A stretch of DNA of 64,000 nucleotides from an uncultured Planctomycetaceae bacterium. GTDB taxonomy: Bacteria; Planctomycetota; Planctomycetia; Planctomycetales; Planctomycetaceae. The stretch is taken from assembly GCA_943787265.1 (NCBI GenBank), contig CALSLT010000006.1:496001-560000 (forward strand), written 5' to 3'. The position numbers and the translations under genes were made by a program. The notes under the pieces are model-generated. The model did no database searches, was not told the DNA's origin, and saw only the letters and a program-made list of their open reading frames with translations. Below, in pieces: positions 16,415 through 28,261 of this stretch (the stretch's first letter is position 1; every line of letters begins with the position of its first letter).

Positions 16415-19324
16415 TTAGCGGACGGGTGGCAGCTCAAAGGGAACGGCCCCAAGTTCAATGATCGTCAGCTCGCGATCGGGTGCAAGGTTGTCAAAGGTTT
16501 GCTTGGTACCCGACGGCCACAAGACGACGAGCTGGTCGACTTGCTCGCAGTCGCCCAGCCCAAACAGAAGCATTCTTTCGTTGCTCGCCTGATAGCCGGA
16601 GCCGGCTGTCAACTGCCGCGTCCAGACGCGTTCGCCACACCGTACGGTGACTGTGGTCCCAATTGCGTCACGGGCAGAGAGAACTCCTTGTAGGCGGATC
16701 TTGAGCCAGTGACCAGTGTGCTGCGTTTCGTTCGTAAGAAGTGCCGCCGGAGTTTCCAGATGTGACACGGCGAAGTCGGGCCGGCCGTCACAATTCCAAT
16801 CAAGAGTGGCGACACTGCGTCCCAGAAGTTCTCGATCAAAATAGCTGCCGGTTGTCGGTTGCGGCGAACTCTGGAATCCTCCGTCACCCTGGTTTGGGAA
16901 AAACTGCGGCTTCATCCGAAACGGGATGTTGAGGTATTCAAAATCGTCGAGGTGCCCATTCGCAACGACCAGGTCGGCCCATCCGTCGAGATCGCCATCG
17001 AGAAACTGCGTTCCGAACCCCAACTGTCGAAAGCTTGCGTCATACAAGCCGGCGACACGTGAGGATTCTACGAAGACGCCTGGCGCGGTCTGCAGGTACA
17101 GTGAGTTGGCTTCCTCGTAATAATTCGTCACGAAGAAATCGAGCAGCCCGTTGCCATCAATGTCGTCAGCGGCCACTCCCATGCAGGCTTGCGCACGACC
17201 ATCACGATCGAAAGCCAACCCTGCCAGTAAAGCGTTCTCACGAAATACAAGTTCTCCATCGTCGGCTGACGTTTCGTTGATCAGGAAGGAGTTGGCAACG
17301 ACGTCGTTCGCAACAAGCAGGCTCAGACGACCCGATCCATTCATATCAGCAGCAACGACTCCCAACCCCGCTCGTGGCGGATCGAGCGCGGCCGCAGCGA
17401 GACCAGCTACCTCGCGCAATTGTCCCGACCCCTGACTGAGATGAATCCTGTCTCGTTCGGCTGAGAAAACACTTGGAGCACAGGCTCGCTTGTGACCATC
17501 CACCAGACAGAGGCGATCAAACAGGTCGTCACCTTTCAGGTAGTTGACGTCGTAAATGTCCGGAAATTGATCGCCGTTTAGATCGGCGATTAAACAACTT
17601 GTCGTCCATTGCTGCCCACTCACGCCTGCGTGATCTGTGACGTCGTGAAACGTGCCGTCACCGCTGTTGTGATAAAGTCGGTTTCGGCCGATGTTTGCAA
17701 CGTAAATATCCGGATACCCGTCGTTGTCCAGGTCGCCAATCGCGACACCCTGGCTGAACCAGCCATCGCCCAGACCGGCTTCGTCGGTGACATCGTGATA
17801 GCCACCGTCTCCCTGGTTGCGGAACAGACGGTCTCGATGGACTGTCGATTCCGTATTTGGCGGCCACGTACAGCCTTGTGTCAGATACAAATCGGGAAGG
17901 CCGTCCGCGTCATAGTCCAGGACTCCGATGCCGCCTCCTGAAAATTCATACATTCGGGTGCCCACAACGTCCGGATCATCCGCATTGAAATACGTGAATC
18001 GCAAACCGGATTCAGCGGCACGATCTACAAACTGAATTTGCGATCCAGAATCTGTACCTGGTGAAGTTCGATCGGGAAGCAATTCTTCATTCGGCGCTGG
18101 CCACTCAGGCAACGGGAACGTCGAAAAATCGAGACGCACTGCTGGGTTCGATGTTGGATCCGTCATGAGAAGTTTCGGAGTCAGCTTTGTATTCAATCTT
18201 CCGATCCGCTGTCGTACAGATGCTTCGACTGATCCGGCGCCGAGCTGGAACTGGCACCAGCCATACGCTTCCCAAAATCTTCCGAGCTGTTCGAGAATTT
18301 CGGAAGCAGTCTCCATTGCCGAGACATCTTCGCGATTCAGTGACAATTGATTCATGATCGCCGCCAGTCGTTGCAGCAATCGCGAACGTTCAGCGAACTC
18401 AACTGCCGCGTCGGCAAATTCGGATTCAGCCAGCAGTTGACTCAACTGGTAGTGGGCGATCCTCAAGTTTGGATCCAGGGTCGCGGCTTTCCCGAAGCAC
18501 CGGATCGCGGCGCGATTTTGCCCCACCTGCTGACACCATTGTCCTCGGGTAATCCAGACATCCGGGTGCGATTCGGCCTGCGCCGGAATACTTCGTTGCC
18601 AGGCTGGCACTGCTGAAGGATCTCGATCAACCAGCAGTCGCCCCAACCGAACGTGAGACTCGATCAGTTCCGGTTTCATTCGAATTGCCTCACGCAACAA
18701 CGGCTCTGCTATTGCCGGTTGAAAATGAGCCATCGCGTCGACCGCCTCGGCCAGCTTCACAACAGCAGGATCTCGGTTTGCCTGCCGAATTTTGTCCAGC
18801 TCCCCAGGAAAGGGCACTGCCGAGTCTCTCGATCCGAGGCGGATCAGCGTCGAATAAGAGATTCGATTCTGGCGGAGCAGTTCGAATAGATGCGACGTTG
18901 ACTCCCAGCGTCGGCCCTGCAAATCCAGAATGAACGCCAGACGTTCATGGGCATGTGCGTGCAAAGGTCGCCACTTCAGCACGTGACGGTAATCGCGTTC
19001 GGCCTCACTTGGAGCACCACTTGCTCTAGACACCTCCGCTGCTGCGAACATTGCTGCGACCGAATCATCGGAGTCCGAGTGTGGGACAGTATGAAAGTAA
19101 CCGACGGCGTCTTCGAACCGGTTGTCCTTCATCGCCGCTTCCCCAGCCAGCATGAGCGCCGGCACGGATTGGGCATCCTGAGCAAGGACTTGTCGGCAGT
19201 AAGCATCTGCGGCTTCGTGGTCACCGATAGCCAGCGCAACATTCGCCTTCTGAAGCAGTTCTCGCGCCGTGAGCCTCGTCGATTGCCACCACCATCCCAG
19301 TAGCAGAATCGTCACGATTGCCAC
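16415..19324 (-). CDS. TPR / FG-GAP / ASPIC-UnbV (CRTAC1-like) exported protein, copy 2
   Basis: A 969-residue envelope protein. A hydrophobic segment (VTILLLGWWW) at the very start acts as signal or anchor, followed by TPR-like repeats to about residue 370. From about 430 on come FG-GAP/VCBS calcium-binding blade motifs such as LDYDADGLPDLYLTQG, GDLDNDGYPDIYVANIG and DDIDGNGLLDFFVTNYY. The C-terminus is an ASPIC/UnbV domain (SARDAIGTTVTVRCG, GSGYQASNERMLLFGLG). It is a paralogue of the gene immediately upstream. The GTG at 19324 is the only standard start codon in frame and lacks a Shine-Dalgarno. An ACG at 19390, with GAAGGA eight bases upstream, would add 22 residues giving MNTEQSTPRDTWSRLRLAA and a normal membrane-anchor N-terminus. 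Confidence 0.87.
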   Translation of the reverse strand: MAIVTILLLGWWWQSTRLTARELLQKANVALAIGDHEAADAYCRQVLAQDAQSVPALMLAGEAAMKDNRFEDAVGYFHTVPHSDSDDSVAAMFAAAEVSRASGAPSEAERDYRHVLKWRPLHAHAHERLAFILDLQGRRWESTSHLFELLRQNRISYSTLIRLGSRDSAVPFPGELDKIRQANRDPAVVKLAEAVDAMAHFQPAIAEPLLREAIRMKPELIESHVRLGRLLVDRDPSAVPAWQRSIPAQAESHPDVWITRGQWCQQVGQNRAAIRCFGKAATLDPNLRIAHYQLSQLLAESEFADAAVEFAERSRLLQRLAAIMNQLSLNREDVSAMETASEILEQLGRFWEAYGWCQFQLGAGSVEASVRQRIGRLNTKLTPKLLMTDPTSNPAVRLDFSTFPLPEWPAPNEELLPDRTSPGTDSGSQIQFVDRAAESGLRFTYFNADDPDVVGTRMYEFSGGGIGVLDYDADGLPDLYLTQGCTWPPNTESTVHRDRLFRNQGDGGYHDVTDEAGLGDGWFSQGVAIGDLDNDGYPDIYVANIGRNRLYHNSGDGTFHDVTDHAGVSGQQWTTSCLIADLNGDQFPDIYDVNYLKGDDLFDRLCLVDGHKRACAPSVFSAERDRIHLSQGSGQLREVAGLAAAALDPPRAGLGVVAADMNGSGRLSLLVANDVVANSFLINETSADDGELVFRENALLAGLAFDRDGRAQACMGVAADDIDGNGLLDFFVTNYYEEANSLYLQTAPGVFVESSRVAGLYDASFRQLGFGTQFLDGDLDGWADLVVANGHLDDFEYLNIPFRMKPQFFPNQGDGGFQSSPQPTTGSYFDRELLGRSVATLDWNCDGRPDFAVSHLETPAALLTNETQHTGHWLKIRLQGVLSARDAIGTTVTVRCGERVWTRQLTAGSGYQASNERMLLFGLGDCEQVDQLVVLWPSGTKQTFDNLAPDRELTIIELGAVPFELPPVR

Positions 19325-19338
19325 CGCGGATATGGCTG

Positions 19339-22260
19339 CTAATCGGAGTCGCGACCAGGTATCGCGTGGTGTTGATTGCTCAGTATTCGTGGCTCTTGTC
19401 CTTCAATAATCAGAACGTCAGTGTCTAGTTCTGGAGCCGGCACTGTCTGCTCGAATCCCGACGGCCAGTAGATCGTGAGTTCGTCGATAGCCTCTCGAGC
19501 CCCAAAGCCGAATGTCAACTTTCGCTCGTTGCTCGCCTGAAATCCATCGCCAGCGGTCAGATGCCGAAACCACGACTCCCCTCCGGCCGTCAATCGAACA
19601 ACGGCCCCAATCGCATCGCGACTGCACGCAACGCCGCACAGTCGAATACTTAGGTAGTGTCCGCGTTGTGCTGTTTCGTTGGAAAGTAAAGCTGCGGGAG
19701 CATCTACATGAGTGATACAGACATCGTCCGCACCGTCTCGATTCCAGTCGATCCTGGCCACTGCGCGACCTGCATGTTTACGTTCAAAATACGGACCAAG
19801 CTGATCTGACATCACTTCGTCAAACCGATGCTCGCCGAGATTCTGGAAAAACTGCGTCCGCATTCTGTAAGGCTGGTTGCCCGCTGTATTTTCATCAAGA
19901 TGCCCATTCGCGACGACGATATCGAGCAGTCCATCGAGGTCTCCGTCAACGAATTGTGTCCCCCACCCCATTGGCTGCAAAGTCGCCTGGTGCAAGCCCG
20001 ATTGTCTCGACAAGTCTTCGAAGATGTCGCCCGGCTGCTGAACGAACAGATTGTTATGTTCGCTCGTGAAGTTTGTCACGAACAGATCCAGTAACCCGTC
20101 GTTGTTTGCATCGCCGGCCGCAATACCCATACACGACTGCGCCGTTCCGAATTCCCCAAACGCCAGGCCAGAAGGGACTCCGATTTCCGAGTACGAAACG
20201 GCAGTGTCCGATTGCGATGCTGTATCGACGAAAAAGAAGTTGGGCTTATCGTCGTTCGCCACAAACAGACTCAGTTGACCAGACTGACGAAAATTCGCAG
20301 CGACGATTCCCATCCCCTTTCCTTCAGAAGCCGCGATACCGGAACTCTCCGTTGCGTCCTGAAAACGTCCATCTCCGAGATTCAGATAAAGTCGGTCCTG
20401 TTCCGAAGGAAAAAAATGCAATGGACATTGAACTGGTCGACCATCCCGATAACACGCTCGGTCATACACATCGTCGCCGCTGAGATAATTGACGCAGTAC
20501 AAATCCGGCAGTGAGTCGCCATTCACGTCAGCCAGCAGGCCGCTCGAAGTCCACTCGTTGCCACTCGTTCCTGTTTCCTTGGCAATATCTGTGAATGTTC
20601 CGTCGCCGTTGTTTCGGTACAGTCGATTTTCGCCGATGTTTGCCAGATGAATATCTGGAAATCCGTCGTTATCGAAGTCACCAGTTGTCGCTCCCTGGCC
20701 GTAGCGTTCATCGCGAAGAAAACTTCTATCTGCGACATCCTCGAATCGCTCACCGTCGACGTTTCGGAACAGGCTGTCTCTAAAATCGGCAGACATTTGT
20801 GGCCACGGACTCCCCTGAGTCAAATACAGATCGGGCCACAGATCGCCATCGTAGTCGATCGCTGCGACGCCACCGCCGCTGAATTCGAACATGCGAGCAA
20901 GACCTGATTCCGGATCGGCACCGTTGTGAAAACGGAACTTCAGTCCGAGCAATTCGGCTTTGTCTGAAAAAGAAATGCTCGCCGCATCCACCGTTAATTC
21001 CTGCGTCGTAGAATTTCGCGACGACGGTTCGTGACTTTCGTCAGAACTCCAGTCGGGCAACGGGTAAATTGACAGGTCAATCGTTCGAGCCGGATTCGCC
21101 GATTGGAGAGTGAGAGGCGTTGCGTCATCAATACGACTGGTCAGGTCATCGAGTAGTTGTCTTGCTTCCAAGAATTCGGTGTCGCGCTGAATCGCCTGTC
21201 GAGACCAACCTGCTGCTTCCCACAATCGACCGAGACTTTCCATCAATGCCGCAATCCGGTGAATCGTTGTGGCGGTCATCCTGTCTCCCGAGAAGTCATC
21301 TCCTCGCGTAGCCAAACGGTCCACTTCCTCGAGTCGTTCAAACCGTTCCGCAAAACGTGTTGCTTTCTCCGATTCGCCAGTGGCAACGAACAATTGAGAC
21401 AGCATTAGATTGGCACGTCGATGGTTGGCATCGCGCATGACAGCTTCGAGAAAGCAACGAATCGCCTCGCGACGTAATCCCTCACGTCGTGCCCACGCCC
21501 CTCGCAGGAACCAGATTTCCGGGTGACTGTCGGCGACGGCTGGCAACTGTCGGTGCCAGATCAGGAATTGCTCGACCTCGTCGATTTCCAAAAGTGCCGT
21601 TCCGAGCAGGGCCTGTGCTTCGATGTTCTCAGGGTTCGACTTCACAATCCGTTGAATAATCACGGAGGCTCGCTCAGCTTCAGCGTTCTGAAGAAAGTGC
21701 CGAGCAATTCCGAGCAGCGGCAAGGGGTCATCAGGAACGGATGACCCAAAAAATTCCGCACGTTTCAACTCACCCTCGCTCAAAGTAATGCCGTCAGATG
21801 CGGCTAACGGAATCAGGAACTCGCCGCCGGAATCACCCGATCGAAAGAGCGATCGTGCATGCGGTCGCAAATCTCGAAATCGCCCTTCAATCTTTAGCAG
21901 TCGCACCAGATTCAAATGAGCTTCGGCGTTCGTGTCGTCCTGCTGTAGGACGCGTCGAAGAAGCAACTCGCCTTCGGTGCAACGTCCCAACTCAATCGAT
22001 GCCTTCCCGCCTACTAAGAGGGCCGCGGGTGAGTCGGGGGCTCGCGTCAGCAAGTCATGGGCAAGCTGCTGAGCTGTTTGAAAGTCACCTCGAGCAAACG
22101 CTGTCTGAGCATCCCTCAGCACTTGCTCAAAAGGACGTTCCGCAACTGCCAGCCACCAGAGAACGGCGACCCCAGCAAGTGTTACAGCGCAACCGGAAAG
22201 CAGCACGATTTGTTTGCGTGGTCCCGAAACAGGCCGGATATTGAACGCTGATGGGCTCAT
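19339..22260 (-). CDS. TPR / FG-GAP / ASPIC-UnbV (CRTAC1-like) exported protein, copy 1
   Basis: A paralogue of the downstream gene with the same order of parts. A short cytoplasmic start precedes one membrane segment (VLLSGCAVTLAGVAVLWWLA), then TPR-like repeats, then FG-GAP/VCBS motifs (AIDYDGDLWPDLYLTQG, GDFDNDGFPDIHLANIG, GDANNDGLLDLFVTNF) and a C-terminal ASPIC/UnbV domain (SRDAIGAVVRLTAGG, GDGFQASNERKLTFGFG). The repeated Asp-rich loops suggest calcium binding and an extracytoplasmic place. The frame is open to an ATG at 22293; I prefer the ATG at 22260 (MSPSAF), which leaves a short cytoplasmic lead. Neither has a clear Shine-Dalgarno. The downstream copy begins 14 bases after this stop, or overlaps it if an ACG start is used, so the pair is likely co-transcribed. 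Confidence 0.87.
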   Translation of the reverse strand: MSPSAFNIRPVSGPRKQIVLLSGCAVTLAGVAVLWWLAVAERPFEQVLRDAQTAFARGDFQTAQQLAHDLLTRAPDSPAALLVGGKASIELGRCTEGELLLRRVLQQDDTNAEAHLNLVRLLKIEGRFRDLRPHARSLFRSGDSGGEFLIPLAASDGITLSEGELKRAEFFGSSVPDDPLPLLGIARHFLQNAEAERASVIIQRIVKSNPENIEAQALLGTALLEIDEVEQFLIWHRQLPAVADSHPEIWFLRGAWARREGLRREAIRCFLEAVMRDANHRRANLMLSQLFVATGESEKATRFAERFERLEEVDRLATRGDDFSGDRMTATTIHRIAALMESLGRLWEAAGWSRQAIQRDTEFLEARQLLDDLTSRIDDATPLTLQSANPARTIDLSIYPLPDWSSDESHEPSSRNSTTQELTVDAASISFSDKAELLGLKFRFHNGADPESGLARMFEFSGGGVAAIDYDGDLWPDLYLTQGSPWPQMSADFRDSLFRNVDGERFEDVADRSFLRDERYGQGATTGDFDNDGFPDIHLANIGENRLYRNNGDGTFTDIAKETGTSGNEWTSSGLLADVNGDSLPDLYCVNYLSGDDVYDRACYRDGRPVQCPLHFFPSEQDRLYLNLGDGRFQDATESSGIAASEGKGMGIVAANFRQSGQLSLFVANDDKPNFFFVDTASQSDTAVSYSEIGVPSGLAFGEFGTAQSCMGIAAGDANNDGLLDLFVTNFTSEHNNLFVQQPGDIFEDLSRQSGLHQATLQPMGWGTQFVDGDLDGLLDIVVANGHLDENTAGNQPYRMRTQFFQNLGEHRFDEVMSDQLGPYFERKHAGRAVARIDWNRDGADDVCITHVDAPAALLSNETAQRGHYLSIRLCGVACSRDAIGAVVRLTAGGESWFRHLTAGDGFQASNERKLTFGFGAREAIDELTIYWPSGFEQTVPAPELDTDVLIIEGQEPRILSNQHHAIPGRDSD

Positions 22261-22571
22261 GGAAGAATACGGCTGCAGGATCGTGATCATCACTCGGCGA
22301 CGATACTACCTTGTTTTATCGAGGGTCACAGCGGTGCTTTCAAACTGGCGCCGATTCCAGTTGCATGAAATTGCCCGGTGGTCTGATTCGCGACGCGTTG
22401 CCGACAATCTGAAGTGGTAATCCGCCATTGCGTTCTTCGTATGGACTGACCGTGTGAGTAGCTGAAATAGTTTCAGATTCAACGTAGACTTGCAGGTCCT
22501 CACTCCGATGCGCATCTATAATGCCGCGTCGCCTGCCGAAGTCTTACCCCTGAAGTTGATCCGGTATTGCT
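22261..22571. promoter_or_regulatory. Divergent intergenic region with candidate promoter
   Basis: The only sizeable gap between the minus-strand UnbV pair and the plus-strand PSCyt1 gene, so promoters for both are expected here. A perfect TATAAT lies at 22517-22522, fifty bases before the PSCyt1 start; the best upstream hexamer, TTGCAG at 22490, is 21 bases away, longer than usual. A short inverted repeat CTGAAATAGTTTCAG is at about 22462-22476. Assignment is tentative. Confidence 0.35.
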
Positions 22572-25715
<3,144 letters not shown>

Positions 25716-25725
25716 TCGATCAGGT

Positions 25726-25777
25726 AACCCGAAGCGTCAGCGAGGGATTGGTTTGTCCCTCGCTAACGCTTCGGGTT
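25726..25777. repeat. Long inverted repeat (22-base arms) between PSCyt1 and DUF1501 genes
   Basis: The left arm (25726-25747) reads AACCCGAAGCGTCAGCGAGG and two more bases; the right arm (25756-25777) is its reverse complement with one mismatch, separated by eight bases. It starts ten bases after the stop codon of the upstream gene. The transcript would form a very stable hairpin. It has no clean T-tract, so it may be a dispersed planctomycete repeat that also slows or stops transcription or protects the 3' end. Confidence 0.85.
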
Positions 25778-25814
25778 TCCACTCTGCACGAAAATTACTC
25801 CCGTGGAAACAATC

Positions 25815-27275
25815 ATGAATCCAATCGCCAATTACCAACTTCAAACAACTCGCCGGGACTTGCTGAACAACTCGTCGAGAGCAGTCGGTGCCGCCGCGTT
25901 GGCATCTCTCGTTAACGAGTCGGCAGGTTCCGCCGTCGCCGCGACGGGAAACGGACGAGGCGGACTGCCTGGTCTTCCGCACTTTGCTCCGAAGGCAAAG
26001 CGGGTGATCTACCTCTTCATGGCCGGAGGCCCGTCGCACATCGACACGTGGGATCACCATCCGGAAGTTCGCAAGCTGCACGGTCAGGAGCTTCCCGAGT
26101 CCGTTCGACAGGGACAACGGCTGACCGGGATGACGTCCGGACAGAAGTCGTTCCCGGTCGTCGCTCCGATGTTCAAGTTCAGCCAGCACGGGCAGAACGG
26201 AACGTGGGTCAGCGAGATTCTCCCAAAGACCGCTGGCATTGTGGATGACATTGCCATCGTGAAGTCTGTCCATACCGAAGCCATCAACCACGACCCGGCC
26301 ATCACGTTTATCAATACCGGAGTCCAGCAACCGGGCAAAGCCAGCATGGGAGCATGGGTCAGCTACGGTCTGGGAAGTTTCAACAAGAACCTGCCGGCGT
26401 ACATCGTGATGATCTCGCGCGGGCCGGGACAGAAGCAGGCGTTGTATTCGCGACTGTGGGGCAGCGGTTTTCTGCCGTCGCGGCACCAGGGAGTCAAACT
26501 GCGCTCCGGCACCGACCCCGTGCTGTACCTCGAAAACCCGGCCGGCATCGACCGAGACATGCGGCGACGAATGCTCGACCGCATCGCAAAAATCAACGGC
26601 GAGCACTACGACGAGTTCGGCGATCCGGAGACGCAGACACGCATCGCGCAATACGAGATGGCGTTCCGCATGCAGATGTCTGTGCCCGAGATCATGGATG
26701 TCGGCAGCGAGACCAAAGAGACGATGGAACTCTACGGTCCCGAAGCCGAGAAGCCGGGCACGTTCGCTCGAAACTGCATCGTCGCCAGAAAGCTGGCCGA
26801 GCAGGGTGTTCCGTTTATTCAGCTCTTCCATCGAGGCTGGGATCAGCACGGCAGCCTGCCGAAACTGCTGCGCGGGCAGTGCGATTCGATCGACCATCCG
26901 GTCGCGGGATTGATCCGCGATCTGAAGATGCGAGGCATGTTCGACGATACACTGGTCGTGTGGGGCGGCGAGTTCGGACGCACGATCTACTCGCAGGGCA
27001 AACTGACCGCCGACAACCACGGCCGCGACCATCACGGTCGAGCATTCACGATGTGGATGGCCGGAGCCGGTGTCAAACGAGGCTTCGAATTCGGCAAAAC
27101 CGACAACTGGTCGTACAACATTCTGGAAAACCCGGTTCACATTCGAGACATGAACGCCACAATCCTGAATCAGCTCGGCGTCGACCATAATCGGTTGACC
27201 TTCAAGTACCAGGGCCTGGATCAACGACTGACAGGCGTCGAACCATCGCGCGTCGTTAGCGAGATCCTTGCTTAG
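25815..27275 (+). CDS. DUF1501 family exported protein, partner of PSCyt1-PSD1
   Basis: A 486-residue DUF1501 protein. The N-terminus [21 protein letters not shown] is a Tat-type signal with the twin Arg in TRRDLL. The family blocks are [36 protein letters not shown] and [21 protein letters not shown] chose the ATG at 25815 with GGAAAC upstream; a GTG at 25803 is also in frame. It follows a DUF1549/DUF1553 protein on the same strand, the classic planctomycete pairing, separated only by a long hairpin repeat. The two products probably work together in the periplasm. A 495-codon open frame lies exactly antisense and is treated as a shadow. Confidence 0.9.
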   Translation: MNPIANYQLQTTRRDLLNNSSRAVGAAALASLVNESAGSAVAATGNGRGGLPGLPHFAPKAKRVIYLFMAGGPSHIDTWDHHPEVRKLHGQELPESVRQGQRLTGMTSGQKSFPVVAPMFKFSQHGQNGTWVSEILPKTAGIVDDIAIVKSVHTEAINHDPAITFINTGVQQPGKASMGAWVSYGLGSFNKNLPAYIVMISRGPGQKQALYSRLWGSGFLPSRHQGVKLRSGTDPVLYLENPAGIDRDMRRRMLDRIAKINGEHYDEFGDPETQTRIAQYEMAFRMQMSVPEIMDVGSETKETMELYGPEAEKPGTFARNCIVARKLAEQGVPFIQLFHRGWDQHGSLPKLLRGQCDSIDHPVAGLIRDLKMRGMFDDTLVVWGGEFGRTIYSQGKLTADNHGRDHHGRAFTMWMAGAGVKRGFEFGKTDNWSYNILENPVHIRDMNATILNQLGVDHNRLTFKYQGLDQRLTGVEPSRVVSEILA

Positions 27276-27308
27276 GATTTCTGCTCACAAGGCAGAGTCG
27301 AATTCGCC

Positions 27309-27372
27309 GTAGGGTGCGTCTTGACGCACCATCCATGCAGTTGTCGCTGTGGTGCGTCGAGACGCACCCTAC
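27309..27372. repeat. Nested palindromic repeat (23-base arms, each arm itself a hairpin)
   Basis: Left arm 27309-27331 begins GTAGGGTGCGTCTTGACGCA; right arm 27350-27372 is its reverse complement with one mismatch. Each arm is also a palindrome on its own (GGTGCGTC-TT-GACGCACC), so single hairpins or one long cruciform are possible. A second, partly decayed copy is at 39747-39800. It lies in the gap between the DUF1501 and aquaporin genes. Confidence 0.9.
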
Positions 27373-27444
27373 AATCTGGTTTCCCACCTGCGCGGGAATG
27401 CCGAAGTATCAATAGCTATTCGTAAACAGCATCGATCATTACCC

Positions 27445-28140
27445 ATGAACCGGAAATACGCTGCCGAGGCCATCGGGACCTTTTGTCTGCTCTTCGCCGG
27501 AACGGGAGCCATCGTCGTGAACAGTGTCAGCGATGGTGCGATCACGCATGTTGGGATCGCGCTGACTTTCGGCCTGGTCGTGATGGCGATGATTTATGCG
27601 ATCGGCGACGTGTCGGGATGCCACATCAACCCGGCTGTTACGATTGCCTTCTGGGTAGCTGGTCGGTTCGAAGGCAAACAGGTTGTTCCGTACATCGTCA
27701 GCCAGTGTGTCGGAGCTTTCGCCGCCAGCGGGCTGTTGCGCGTGATGTTTCTCGAACATCCAAATCTGGGAGCAACGCTTCCGGCGGGCGACTGGTGGCA
27801 GTCTTTCATTTTCGAAGTCGTGCTGACGTTCATGCTGATGTATGTAATTCTGAACGTCTCAACCGGCGCGAAAGAAAAGGGCATCATGGCCGGAGCGGCC
27901 ATTGGCAGCGTGATCGCCTTCGAAGCGATGTTTGCCGGACCAATCTGCGGAGCCTCCATGAACCCCGCCCGGTCCCTCTCCCCCGCCATCGTGAGCGGCG
28001 AACTCAGCCATCTTTGGGTCTACCTGACAGCCCCCGTCCTCGGAGCCCTGCTCGCCGTCCCCGGCTGCCGCTGCACTCAGGATCCCGGCTGCTGCTCGAA
28101 CGAGCGTGGCGAATGCGGACCACCTATTGACATGATCTGA
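27445..28140 (+). CDS. Aquaporin / MIP family channel with Cys-rich tail
   Basis: Six-helix membrane channel for water or small neutral solutes, 231 residues. Both NPA boxes are present: HINPAV with NPA at 62-64 and SMNPARS with NPA at 173-175, the latter followed by the filter Arg176. Phe42 occupies the helix-2 filter position. Where AqpZ has a His in helix 5, a small residue (around Ala161) appears, so the pore may not be a strict water channel; this is a hand alignment. The C-terminus has an unusual Cys-rich tail (GCRCTQDPGCCSNERGECG, residues 207-225). The ATG at 27445 gives the family N-terminus; the longer frame from 27349 begins inside a palindromic repeat and is rejected. An IS copy begins about 80 bases after the stop. 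Confidence 0.93.
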   Translation: MNRKYAAEAIGTFCLLFAGTGAIVVNSVSDGAITHVGIALTFGLVVMAMIYAIGDVSGCHINPAVTIAFWVAGRFEGKQVVPYIVSQCVGAFAASGLLRVMFLEHPNLGATLPAGDWWQSFIFEVVLTFMLMYVILNVSTGAKEKGIMAGAAIGSVIAFEAMFAGPICGASMNPARSLSPAIVSGELSHLWVYLTAPVLGALLAVPGCRCTQDPGCCSNERGECGPPIDMI

Positions 28141-28261
28141 ATCCGAAAACCGGTTACCAAACGAGTGATGCTTACCAAGCACTTGTCGACCCTTTCGCGA
28201 CACCTGCCACAGCTGCAGACCTTTGCGATTGCCCAGTTGGGATGGACACCTGAATTAGTTT

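Noticed and set aside
25737..27224. 495-codon open frame on the minus strand, exactly opposite the DUF1501 gene
   Set aside because: The translation is low in structure and has no family pattern; long antisense frames arise from codon bias in the strong gene on the other strand.
27349..27444. N-terminal extension of the aquaporin
   Set aside because: The start would lie inside a palindromic repeat and adds a non-hydrophobic lead not seen in the family.
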